This document shows positions 12,836-22,648 of a stretch of DNA of 64,000 nucleotides, one piece after another. The translations under genes were made by a program, and so were the position numbers. Position 1 is the stretch's first letter. Each line of letters begins with the position of its first letter. The notes below the pieces were generated by a model. The model saw only the letters and a list, made by a program, of their open reading frames with translations. It was not told the origin of the DNA and made no database searches. This stretch comes from Ipomoea triloba (Eukaryota > Streptophyta > Magnoliopsida > Solanales > Convolvulaceae): NCBI RefSeq assembly GCF_003576645.1, contig NC_044927.1, positions 10,574,115 to 10,638,114 on the forward strand. Direction: 5' to 3'.

Positions 12836-14029
12836 GGCCCTAAAAATTATTAATATATCAACTTAAACAATAGTCATAATTCTTAATGGCCAAAAAATAA
12901 TAATTATAATTCTTAAATCCTTGATGGCTCATAAACAGACCCAAGACAATAATTATAATACTTAATTGCTCAAATTAGGCCTATGATTCTTAATGACCCA
13001 AATGAGCTATAATCATTGATGAAAAATGGTCTAGTACTTAAATACATCCAAACTTAATATTATTGTCAACAATGAATACCATGAACAAAATATGGTAGTC
13101 AGTAATAATTAAGACTTAATAAACTTGTTATGCATAATAATCAATATTATTACCATAATAAACATGTTATAAGTCAAATAAAATAGCTATAATTACCATT
13201 TAAAATATATATCACACAATAAAGGTGGATCCATACTTTAATGACCCAAGATAGGTCCCTAATAGTTTGTTCAAAAATAGGTTTTAAAATCCAAGTGAGA
13301 TATATGACTAAAATATGCCCAAAATTAAATGGGAAACCAAATCAAGCTGCCTTAATAGGCCATAATGTCCTAAATTGATCTAAGGATCCAAAATTGAATG
13401 ATATATCCTATGAGTCAATAATATGTTAAATCCAATCCTAATACATGCTTTTATGAATGTATAATAATTATAATAACAAAATAATTATAAATATACATAG
13501 CATACTTGGATTTACAAATTAATATATATTATTAACACATATATCCTAAATAAATTGTAATAATTCAGGCAATTTAATATGAACCCAAAATTAAATTCAA
13601 ATTCAAATAGCAAAATCAATGCTTCATATTTGCTCAAAATTGAATAATAATTTAATTATGAATTTAATGCCAAAATTAAGAGGAAACTAAAAGGGCATTA
13701 ATATTCCAAAACAAGCAATTACCTTACATGTACCATATGCCAAAAAATAATATACAAATTAATATATTAGTATGATAATATTAAACCACATAATTATCAT
13801 TTACCAAAATTAATATGTATAATATTACTATATATTTACCATTTGCCAAAAGTAATATACAATATTAAATTAGGTAATATTAATATGGCAATATTAAACC
13901 AAATAAAATTACCATTTACCAATATTTAATATGTAATACTTCGTATTAAATAAGGCAAAATATTAAATTGGTAAAATAAAAGGTAATTGCATTTTAATAG
14001 GAGATTACCAGTGCACCTCCATTCTTCTT

Positions 14030-14740
14030 GTTCCATAGCGTAGTCGTCCATCCACTGCCAACTGCCGGAACTACACCAGCGAAGAGAGCGGTAGGTCACT
14101 CAAACCGCGAAACCACCGGAAACCCAGCGCTCATCGTCGATGGAGAAGCAGCGACAATCCATCTGCCGACCGTTTTCACCGCGACGGCACCAGAGCCGGT
14201 TTTTTGATTTGGGGGCACTGTGCTAGTAACTAAGTGAGGCCCTATCAAAGTATAAAGGGATGGACTAGGGGCCCCTAAACATCTTGCACGCCCTAAAATC
14301 CGGCGCTGGACGCCACCAGCTGCCACTGTTGCCTGAAGGAAGAGAGAAGACAGTGATAGTCCGGGAACCAGGCCGTCTCACGTCGTTGCAACGCCAAAGC
14401 GACCGACCGTTCACCGCCAGGAACTCAGCCTCGTCGCCGCCGGAGTCTAAAGTCGCATGGTGGTGGAGCACCTTCGCGGGAACCCGGCAAACCTGCATCA
14501 GTCGTGTTTCCTCACCGTAGCACCACTGATACCAACACCAGGCGACCGCAACGCCCATGGCGGTGTCCTCCCAGGCCAGCAGCAAGGCTCACAATAGAGA
14601 ACCGAAGCCGCAACTGCAAACGACCGCATATTTTTGGACGAGGAATAGCGAGGGAGGACACACCGACAACCATCCTTATGTCGCCATCAATCTCGCCACA
14701 TCGCCGCCAATAGAGGTCGTCAAATAACCACCCAACTAGT
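14030..14740. other. GC-rich leader region of the LARD-like element
   Basis: A GC island of about 700 bp in an otherwise AT-rich element, located near the PBS end, where the transcribed leader would be. Open frames occur on both strands (for example minus 14265-14585) but none resembles gag or another known protein. I treat them as by-products of high GC content. Confidence 0.4.
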
Positions 14741-15011
14741 CACAATTATCCAATGAGTTCCATAACAAAGGAGATAATATTTCGAAATCCAAAGGGAATA
14801 TGAAGGCAATAAAACTTGAAATTAAATTTCAAAATAAACTACAGTATGCATGCAGATTTCGAAACATGCAAGGCAAATTACTTAATTATATCAGGATATT
14901 CTTGTATGTAGATTTCGAAATACTGATACACAAAACATAAAAAATTAGTCTATATGAAATTAAATTATCGTTGATTATAGGCAATACAATCAACCAGGAA
15001 TAGATTTGTAA

Positions 15012-15024
15012 GGCTCTGATACAA
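15012..15024 (-). promoter_or_regulatory. Primer binding site (initiator tRNA-Met type)
   Basis: On the minus strand the bases next to the LTR read TTGTATCAGAGCC, which differs by one base from the standard TGGTATCAGAGCC complement of plant tRNA-iMet. The relocated copy at 18572-18584 keeps TGGTATCAGATCC. This sets the orientation of the element. Confidence 0.75.
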
Positions 15025-15026
15025 AA

Positions 15027-15402
15027 TGTAAGATCACAAATATTGTCTAAACATACAGAATAAATCTACGAGAAACTTAACTCATAGTAGCGAAAGCATA
15101 AGTCGTGTTGATCTCCAGCCATAGTTGATACCTTGTTGTGTTGCCTCTTGAATTGTAGATCTACAAGGTATTAGTCGTTTTGTCTCACCCTTAACTCAGA
15201 ACCCTAGTCTGCATCCCATCAATGTAGGCTTTATATAGGCATAATGGTGAATTGGACTAAACCTAGATGTCCAATCTAACCGATAACTTAATGGGCCTAG
15301 TCTACTTACACCACATTATTAAAGCCCACAATATATAATATATATTGTATTAGAGAAAGCCCACAATATATAATATATATTGTATTAGAGAAAAGTCTTA
15401 CA
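15027..15402 (-). repeat. 5' LTR of the LARD-like element
   Basis: 376 bp. Relative to the left LTR it carries a deletion after the ACCCTA phrase near 15205 and a 35 bp tandem duplication (units starting at 15324 and 15359). Confidence 0.88.
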
Positions 15403-16100
15403 TATTCCACCCAGATAAATTACCTAACCCAGGAAAATCACTAATTGTCCACATTAGAGCTGCATGCAGTTTAAAAAAATTGACCCTGTAAAGCATTAAA
15501 TGTTTCTATTCCAAAACTCCACAACTCATTTAACTCTTTAATCAGTGGTTGCATGTAAACATCTATATCATTCCCTGGCATCTTTTTTCCAGGAATAATT
15601 ATAGACAAAATAAATAAGGTTTGTTTCATACACATCCACGGAGGCAAATTATAAGGAATTAAAATCACATGCCATGTACTATGTGTAGAACTTTGATGTC
15701 CTAATGGATTGAAACCATCTGCAGCTAACCCAAGTCTGACATTTTGTGGATTGGCAGCAAATTCTACATGGACCATTAAATTTCTTCCATATTCAAAGTC
15801 TCTAGGATGTCGCATCAACCTGTCTTTGTTACTATCCATAGCATGACATCTCATATACTCAGCAGTTTTAGAAGACATAAACAACCGTTGCAACCTAGGC
15901 TTAAGAGGAAAGTAACGCAACACTTTAGAAGGCTTCTTTTTAAACTGGCTACCACAACACACATCACCATCATTCTTCCCTTTTGGTTGTTTCCATCTTA
16001 AAGTATGACATACTTTGCATGTTTCTGCAGCTTTATCATCTCTCCAGTATAGTATGCAATCATTTGGACATGCATGAATTTTAACATAATTAAGACTAAG
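15403..16100 (-). pseudogene. CACTA transposase TNP2, 5' half
   Basis: The minus-strand frame contains the Transposase_21 signature IHACPNDCILYWRDD, then VLRYFPLKPRLQRLF, GLAADGFNPLG, YNLPPWMCMK and PGNDIDVYMQPL, ending WTISDFPGLGNLSGWN at the insertion point. That phrase resumes exactly at 7373 (THTGLACPSC), so the two halves were once one exon. Upstream of IHACPNDC the usual N-terminal part is missing and replaced by low-complexity sequence, so the element also suffered an internal deletion close to its 5' end. Confidence 0.88.
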
Positions 16101-16431
16101 TCTATTTGAGTCGATGGAAGATGAAAGATGGTGATGGAAGATCGCGATGAAGAAGGGCAATGGATTGATAGGGCAAAGTCGAAGGAACTGCGTATGAATT
16201 TTTTTTATTTTTTCTATAAATTTCTTTTTTAACACTTAGCAATATTTTTTTTCCAAAAAAAAAAAAAAACACTTAGCAATAAGTATAAAAGATTATTTTA
16301 ATTAATATTTTCTAACGGTTAATTAATCATATTTTAATTTCAGTTTTACATTAGCGGCGTTTACATAACCACCGCTATATACTCATTTAGCGGCTAAGTA
16401 TATGTAGCTAAAAATCCTGTTTGTTGTAGTG

Positions 16432-17169
16432 GATGTAGACGTACTCCAATGATAATTCCTTCGATCTCTAATCAAGACTCGGGTCTCGCGTTGAACTTAA
16501 TCAGACACCAATGGAGGGGGTTATAATTTTTACTCCTAGGCACCCTTAAGTCTATTGGGTAATCTCCCTACAGTATCTATGTTGTGAACGAAGTTGTGAA
16601 TAGAAAGCGCTCGTCTCAGCTGGTCGGGGCATTTGCTCACGCTTCCAGCGATTAAATTTTTGCCTTACTTGGTCTACAGTTCCCCTCGGGGGTTTAGATC
16701 GATCTTCCTTTCGATGGTTTCGACGACGACGGGGATTTGAAGCACTGCTCCCGTCGGAATCTTCTCAACACTCTGATGGTAGGCGATTAACGGATATACG
16801 CCCCTCCATTCAGATACCTAAACGATCTCGGACAGGAGGTTGGATCTTTTTGAACACGCTTCTGTGTGGGCTATCATCAGCTTGGTTTTCTTCTCCCAAG
16901 CCCAATCAATTTTGTGCTGGCCGGCAAGGTCGAGAAGGGGGTCTTTCTCCTCCAAATGAAGCTCTCTGCCCCGAATTATCTTGATGGTGTTCTGTCTCTA
17001 CTACTCCAGTTCCAGCCGTAGGGGGCATATTTGGCATGGTCGGGGCCGCCATATAAACATGGGGGTATGCAACAAGCATCGTTTGGTATGGATACGGTGG
17101 TGTGCAAAACTAGGTGGAGTTTTGCCACCATTGAAACGTTGGATGCGGTGCAGCAACTAGGGTTACGGG
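16432..17169 (-). other. Degenerate retroelement DNA adjoining gypsy RT
   Basis: Moderately GC-rich sequence with no intact frame, continuous with the gypsy RNase H remnant to its right. It is probably decayed non-coding or gag-side sequence of that element, into which the CACTA element inserted. Confidence 0.35.
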
Positions 17170-17628
17170 GAAGGAGTATGTGACTTGTCCATCCATCCCT
17201 GAGGGTAATGTAAGTTCCGGTGCCGTTGTTAGTCTTTGTTTCAACTCGTGGAAAGCTCTCTCACATTCATTAGTCCATAGAAACTTGGTTGTCTTCTTTG
17301 TGAGGTTGGTCGAGGTCGCAATAACACTGAGAAATCCTGCACAAACCTCCGATAGTACCCTGCTAAATCCAGGAAGCTTCTCACCTCAGTCACTATCTTA
17401 GGCACAGACCATTCCACCACTGCCTTAATATTTGCTGGATCAATTAAGATACCTTCCTTGGTGATTATGTGTCCCAAGAATCCCATGCCATCATTCCAAA
17501 ACTCACACTTTGACAACTTGGCATATAGTCTGTGGTTTCTTAGCAACTGTAAGGTAATTCTTAAGTGTCTTTCATGATCCTCGAAAGTCTTTGAATAAAT
17601 CAAGATATCATCCATGAATACCACTAAT
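17170..17628 (-). pseudogene. Ty3/gypsy reverse transcriptase-RNase H fragment
   Basis: The minus strand gives VFMDDILIYSKTFEDH (the catalytic DD of reverse transcriptase), KCEFWNDGMGFLGHIIT, VRSFLDLAGYYRRFVQDFS and then, after a frame change near 17325, KFLWTNECERAFHELKQRL at the start of RNase H. Order and wording are those of plant chromovirus/gypsy pol. Everything upstream of FMDD is cut off where the Helitron repeat array begins at about 17624. Confidence 0.88.
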
Positions 17629-18389
17629 CGTAATATAACTATACATGCACTTCCCTGGAACGTAATCTATACTTCTATACTATTAATAAAAATAAAATCT
17701 CTTATTTTAACTTACGGCCTAAAATAGTCATATACTATTAAGGTTCGCGTAATATTGTAAAATATAGTTATACAATTTTGTTCGTACTACAATTGTACAT
17801 TAAAATATGTTAATAAATTCCTAATAGAATATATTTTTGTCCTACTTTCTTGTTAATAATACAATTTTAGATTATAATTACTAATCGTAATATAACTGTA
17901 CATATACTTCTTTGCAACGTAATCAATACTATAATAAAAACAAAATCGTCCATTTTAACTTTCCGTCCAAAACAATCCTATACTATTAAGGTTTGCGTGA
18001 TATTGTAAAATATGATAATACAATTCCTATTCGTACTACAATTTTACATTAAAATATAGTAATACAATTCCTAATACAATATATTCTTTCATACTTTCCT
18101 ATTCGTAATACAATTTTAGATTAAAATTATTAAACGTAATATAACTGTACATATACTTCCCTGCAATGTAATTTATACTATTAATGAAAATAAAATCATC
18201 TATTTCAACTTCCCGCCCAAAACAGTCCTATACTATTAAGGTTTGCGTAATATTGTAAAATATGGTAATACAATTCCTATTAGTACTACAATTATACATT
18301 AAAATATGTTAATACAATTCCTAATACAATATATTCTTTTGTACTTTCCTATTCCTAATACAATTCTAAATTAAAATTACTAATGGTAA
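17624..18389 (+). repeat. Three tandem copies of a ~255 bp Helitron 5'-end-like unit
   Basis: Units start near 17624, 17880 and 18130 and share the phrases TAATATAACT, CTATACTATTAAGG and TACAATTCCTAATA. Near the start of each lies TCTATACTATTAATAAA or a decayed form of it, resembling the 5' terminus of plant Helitrons. The copies are diverged, so the array is old. Confidence 0.7.
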
Positions 18390-19005
18390 CAAAATAAACT
18401 ACAGTATGCATGCAGATTTCGAAACATGCAAGGCAAATTACTTAATTATATCAGGATATTCTTGTATGTAGATTTCGAAATACTGATACACAAAACATAA
18501 AAATTGATCTATATGAAATTAAATTATCGTTGATTATAGGCAATACAATCAATTAGGCAGAGATTTGTAAGGATCTGATACCAAATATAAGATCACAAAT
18601 ATTGTCTAAACATACAAAATAAATCTACGAGAAACTTAACTCGTAGTAGCGGAAGCCTAAGTCGTGTTGATCTCCAGCCATAGTTGATACCTTGTTGTGT
18701 TGCCTCTTGAACTGTAGGTCTGCAAGGTGTTAGTCGTTTTGTCTCACACTTAACTCAGAATCCTATATAGTGTACTGGTATTTTCTGAGTAGTATGAGTA
18801 CCATATCTTTAGGTGCTATATAATTGTCTGTCCTGCATCCGATCAATGCAGGCTTTATATAGGCATAATAGTGGATTGGACTAAACCTAGATGTCCAATC
18901 TAACCGATAACTTAATGGGCCTAGTCCACTTGCACCACATTATTAAAGCCCACAATATATAATATATATTGTATTAGAGAAAAGTCTTACATATTCCACC
19001 CAGAT
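18390..19005 (-). repeat. Relocated copy of LARD leader, LTR and TNP2 flank
   Basis: This segment matches 14830-15416: the leader and PBS, the whole LTR (18586-18991), and 14 bases of the original insertion-site flank in TNP2 (18992-19005, TATTCCACCCAGAT). It retains the LTR block deleted from the 15027-15402 copy and lacks that copy's 35 bp duplication, so it was copied before those changes or from a sister locus. Confidence 0.88.
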
Positions 19006-19030
19006 GTAAGTGGTTTTTTTCCGAGTCACC

Positions 19031-19129
19031 CATCCTGATGAGCTGAATGTGTTAGCTCCTGACGAGGATGTACAAGATTCTGTTACTACTACCAATGTCG
19101 TCTATAAAGATGTTTTTAATAATGTATAA
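19031..19129 (+). pseudogene. Helitron helicase C-terminal tail
   Basis: The frame ends TTTNVVYKDVFNNV-stop. The intact helicase at 22649 ends TTQNVVYKEIFNNL-stop. The match at the very C-terminus, about 300 bp before a Helitron 3' terminus, supports a remnant of a Rep-helicase gene in its normal place. Confidence 0.75.
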
Positions 19130-19534
19130 TTCGAACCGGTGATATTATGTTTTTTTTTTAAAAGCACATTTGCCCAAATTATACAAACCGTAAACACTGA
19201 TATATACCATCCCCAAAGTTTTAGCACCGGATCATTAGCTATTAATTCAACAATTATTTGGTCGAATTCAAGTAAGGATAACATCACAAAACATAATCAA
19301 TCCAAACCATCTTTTCAATTGCACGTACTATATAATACTTGATGTTATAATTTATATAAATATATATCGATCCAAATATTCTTAAAATATTATAGCAAAT
19401 CCATTCCGTGCATCACACGGGTAAAAATACTAGTAATAATAATAATTCTGGCCACAAAGTTTTTTTAAATTTCCGATGGACCTATATGTTTTTAAAGCAA
19501 AGACATCGGAAAAATTTTTATATTTTAAAAAATA

Positions 19535-19740
19535 TTAGTATTTTCGCCCGTGCGTTGCACGGAATGAATTTTGTTATAATGTTTTAAGAATATTTAGATC
19601 GATATATAATTATATAAATTATAACATCAATATTATATAGTGCGAATGATGAAAATGGTTGGATCAATTATGTTTTCTAATGTTATCCTTGCTTGAATTC
19701 AAGCAAATAATTGGTCAATTACCTGTGCGATGCATGGATT
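19535..19740 (-). mobile_element. Helitron 3' end, inverted relative to the previous one
   Basis: On the minus strand the hairpin CCGTGC-AAC-GCACGG (19548-19562) is followed by an A-rich spacer and CTAA (19535-19538), a permitted CTRR end. Bases 19560-19700 are an inverted, diverged copy of about 19230-19400, so two related Helitron ends point at each other across about 100 bp. A further decayed hairpin lies at about 19722-19740. The 5' end is not assigned. Confidence 0.6.
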
Positions 19741-19961
19741 AATATTTTAAATTATATATTTAGATAATAAAATTAAAGATAGAATAATAAAAAAATTCTA
19801 ATATTGAATGTGTACAATTATTTTATTATGTGATTAGTGTAAAAATATCACTCAATATAATATTTGTTCTCTTGTAATATTGAATTGCTTGAATATATTG
19901 ATCGTCACAATATTTTACCAAAAAAACATATTATAAAATATTATATTATTAGATAGAACAT

Positions 19962-20280
19962 GTGATTTTAAAACATTTGAATTTAAATAAATCAAATGTG
20001 CCTGTGATTTTAAAACATTTGAATTTAAATAAATCAAATGTGCCTAGAATATAAACATAATTGAATTTAAATAAATCAAATGTGCCTAGAATATAAACAT
20101 AATTATGCAAATTACACATACATAAACCTAGAATATAAACATAATTATGCAAATTACACATACATAAAATATGCATATAAACATAATTATGCAAATTACA
20201 CATACATAAAATATGCTAGTAATATGCATAGTGCAAATTACACATACATAAAATATGCTAGTAATATGCATAGTCCACAT
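19962..20280. repeat. 42 bp periodic tandem array with drifting unit
   Basis: Every segment recurs 42 bases later, but the repeated text gradually changes: GATTTTAAAACATTTG at 19964/20006; AATTTAAATAAATC at 19980/20022/20064; CCTAGAATATAAAC at 20085/20127; ATATAAACATAATT at 20133/20175; TGCAAATTACACAT at 20190/20232. It looks like serial duplications of equal length with shifting start points. Confidence 0.9.
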
Positions 20281-20425
20281 ATATTGTATACATGTCATTT
20301 AATATAGATACATGTAAAAGATAATCATTACTATTATTTTAGTCATCTAATCTAAGTAAATACTAAATAAATAAATAAAATACAATAAATAAATGAATAA
20401 ATAGAAAGTCCAATGAAATAAACCA

Positions 20426-20453
<28 letters not shown>

Positions 20454-20456
<3 letters not shown>

Positions 20457-20695
20457 CATGTTCAGGTGTGGCCGTGCTCTCCCGTGCGGCCGTGTGGTTC
20501 ACACCACTCAATGTTACGAAATACACCACTCAATGTTACGAAATGCACCACTCAATAACATTGAGTGGTGTATTCCTTAAATATAAAATACACCACTCAA
20601 TGTTATTGAGTGGTGCATTTCGTAACATTGAGTGGTGCATTTCTTAACATTGAGTGGTGTAAACCGCACGGCCGCACGTAAGGGCGCGGTCACAT
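20454..20695. mobile_element. Foldback MITE
   Basis: About 240 bp that folds on itself almost completely. The outer arms contain GTGCGGCCGTG and its complement; the inner arms are multiple copies of CACCACTCAATGTTA and its complement. It is preceded by a (TA)n tract at 20425-20452. A hairpin transcript could feed small-RNA production. Confidence 0.75.
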
Positions 20696-20903
20696 TTGAA
20701 TAGAAATCTATATATATATATATATACAGCAGCTTATTAAAATTGTATTCGACAAAATAAAAAAAAATTATCTCAATCTTTTAACCCTAACACCACGTAA
20801 AATCGAATCAATCGTACCCTAATTGTCAAAGTAGTACATTAGGCATTTATTCCATTGAGTAAAACGAAACAAAAAATAATAAATAATAAATCAATGAATT
20901 TAG

Positions 20904-20907
<4 letters not shown>

Positions 20908-20947
<40 letters not shown>
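20908..20947. repeat. (TA)n microsatellite
   Basis: About 20 AT units; no other feature. Confidence 0.95.
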
Positions 20948-20950
<3 letters not shown>

Positions 20951-22524
20951 TAACATATACCTCCACATCTTCGAGCACAGATTCTAAGGTTGCTCCTCGG
21001 TTGTTCTTGACTTCATAAAGACGAATTAATCGTACTTTTATTGTTCATTCAGTATTGTAGGCGTTTATCTTATTAAATGCAACAGAAAGAGGGGCCATTA
21101 TAGGTAGATTTATTTTTTCTTTGTATGATGCTAAAGTGCTAAGATATAATGAAAGATGTGGAATTGGTTGAAGGATTGTATGATTTATATAGTGATATGA
21201 GAATTTATTAGATAAGAAATTTATTTAGAAAAGTTTAAAAATAAATGGTAAATGATTAATAATAATTATAATTATTGATTGACAGCCAATTTGAATAAAG
21301 CCAATTTCATTCAATTTCATTGATTTGTGCAAATTTCATTTGTTTCAGCCAATTAATAATTAATAATATGCGAATTTCATTTCTTGCAGAGAATTTCATT
21401 CTTTTGAATTTAAAATATGGAATAAACCTTAGGATAAGTTCTTAAAATATGGAATAAATATTTACAAAATTATATTCAGATGCATTTTAAATAAATAAAT
21501 AAATAATTAAATTATTATAAATTGTTATCTTGTTAGGACTAAAGAATGAATTTGAGGCTACAGCACATGTGGTCCGTTGGTCCAGTTAACACTCAAATTA
21601 TTGTACCACTTTGAATTAATTTTTAATTTAATTTGGTCAATCAATTATGTGAATCATTGACTATACAACCGTAATCTAATTTCGTCATTTATTTACTTTC
21701 CGTTATTTTCAAGGTTATCATTAAGTCATTTATCTACTTTCTGTTATTTTCAAGGTTATTATTAAACCTCTTGTTTACTTATTCAACTTAAAAAAAAAAT
21801 TTGAGACTACTATACATGTTTGACTGAGCATCCCATAAAATTAATAAGACGTGTGAATTACAATATATGCTTTATCTCAACTAAAAATTTAAATTGATAA
21901 TTAAACAGCACATTTATAATTTTTTTATTATATGCTCAAGGAGCTCCACCTATAGATTAACATCACTTCATTGGTATTGAAATAGTGAGTTGTCCATAAA
22001 CTCGATAATAAAATTCCACTACCTGTTTGACTGAACCACAATGAGCTAGGGAGTCTTAAATTGGCAGAAATTGGTTGCCCATTGAATCATCATTCGATTA
22101 AAAATATATATAAAAAGTATTTATTTTCTCCTATATATATCACCCCGCTCTCCTATATTATCTTAATTTAATTATATTAATTGGTATCATTTACCTTTTA
22201 TTCCAATTTTACTTTATTAAAATATAATCAATCCTGTTATTATTTAAAATTCATTTATCAATTATAATTATTATAATTAAAATTCGTAATCACAAATACA
22301 GTAGGTGAATTGCATTTTTTTAAATTTGTCTTCATTTTGGGCTGTTGATTTTTGCAAGATCAATGGTTGGGAATTCACCCAATTTTTTTACCTTAGCCAT
22401 ATTACCGCACATGATCTCTTGTGTGTATGTGTGTATTACATTTATAGTATTTTTTACAGTATGAAAATATGTATTTTTTTTATAAATTTTTGATTACTAT
22501 TATAATTATACACATTAATTGCAA
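20948..22524. other. AT-rich spacer
   Basis: No gene or terminal repeat recognised in 1.6 kb. Short ORFs such as 22305-22493 lack similarity I can name. The region ends at the Helitron 3' terminus. Confidence 0.5.
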
Positions 22525-22648
22525 CTAGTAAGTCACCCGTGCGATGCACGGCTATATAGTTATAGTATAATTAAAATATATAAAATGCTTAAGATACATT
22601 CAATAAAAGTAATATAAAAAACTTGTTCAAATTAGAAGTAAAATAAAA

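Larger units (their letters stand above)
7374..15402 (-). mobile_element. Large LTR retroelement without recognisable pol (LARD-like)
   Basis: Two LTRs (7374-7779 and 15027-15402) begin TGTAAGA and end TCTTACA. A sequence complementary to the initiator-tRNA-Met 3' end lies just inside the right LTR (15012-15024), and a purine tract lies just inside the left one when read on the minus strand, so the element runs on the minus strand. The flanks read TATTT (7369-7373) and TATTC (15403-15407), a 5 bp target duplication with one change, inside TNP2. The interior (7780-15026) has no gag or pol. It is AT-rich with recurring phrases such as CTTGCCTGTAGGCTAAA (9130-9600), plus a GC-rich leader near the PBS. 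Such elements depend on an autonomous partner. A Pack-MULE interrupts it. Confidence 0.88.
3247..16431 (-). mobile_element. CACTA (En/Spm) transposon, nested and decayed
   Basis: The right border at 16426-16431 reads GTAGTG on the plus strand, so on the minus strand the element begins CACTACAACAAACAGG, a typical CACTA terminus, followed by subterminal TAGCGGC-type motifs (about 16340-16400). TNP2 and TNPA-like genes follow in minus orientation. An 8 kb LTR element sits inside TNP2. The left terminus was not found in the window, so the start given is only the last recognisable coding base. Confidence 0.75.
17666..19433 (+). mobile_element. Non-autonomous Helitron carrying captured sequence
   Basis: Left boundary: a TCTATAC-type 5' end (17666 or 17674) within the repeat array, landing inside gypsy RT. 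Right boundary: hairpin CCGTG..CACGG at 19406-19420 with CTAG at 19430-19433 followed by T. Between them lie a relocated copy of the LARD-LTR/TNP2 junction (18390-19005) and the C-terminal tail of a Helitron helicase (19031-19129), as expected for a Helitron derivative that picked up nearby DNA. The exact 5' base is uncertain because the end is repeated three times. Confidence 0.7.

Noticed and set aside
14096..14713. Overlapping ORFs on both strands at 14096-14713 as a gag gene
   Set aside because: No capsid or zinc-knuckle similarity, and ORFs on both strands are expected in a GC-rich stretch.
17170..17628. Endogenous pararetrovirus reverse transcriptase
   Set aside because: The RT-RNase H wording and order fit plant Ty3/gypsy elements, and no movement or coat protein sequence is nearby.
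19962..20280. CRISPR-like array
   Set aside because: The genome is eukaryotic, and the units abut without constant repeats separated by unique spacers; it is a drifting tandem repeat.
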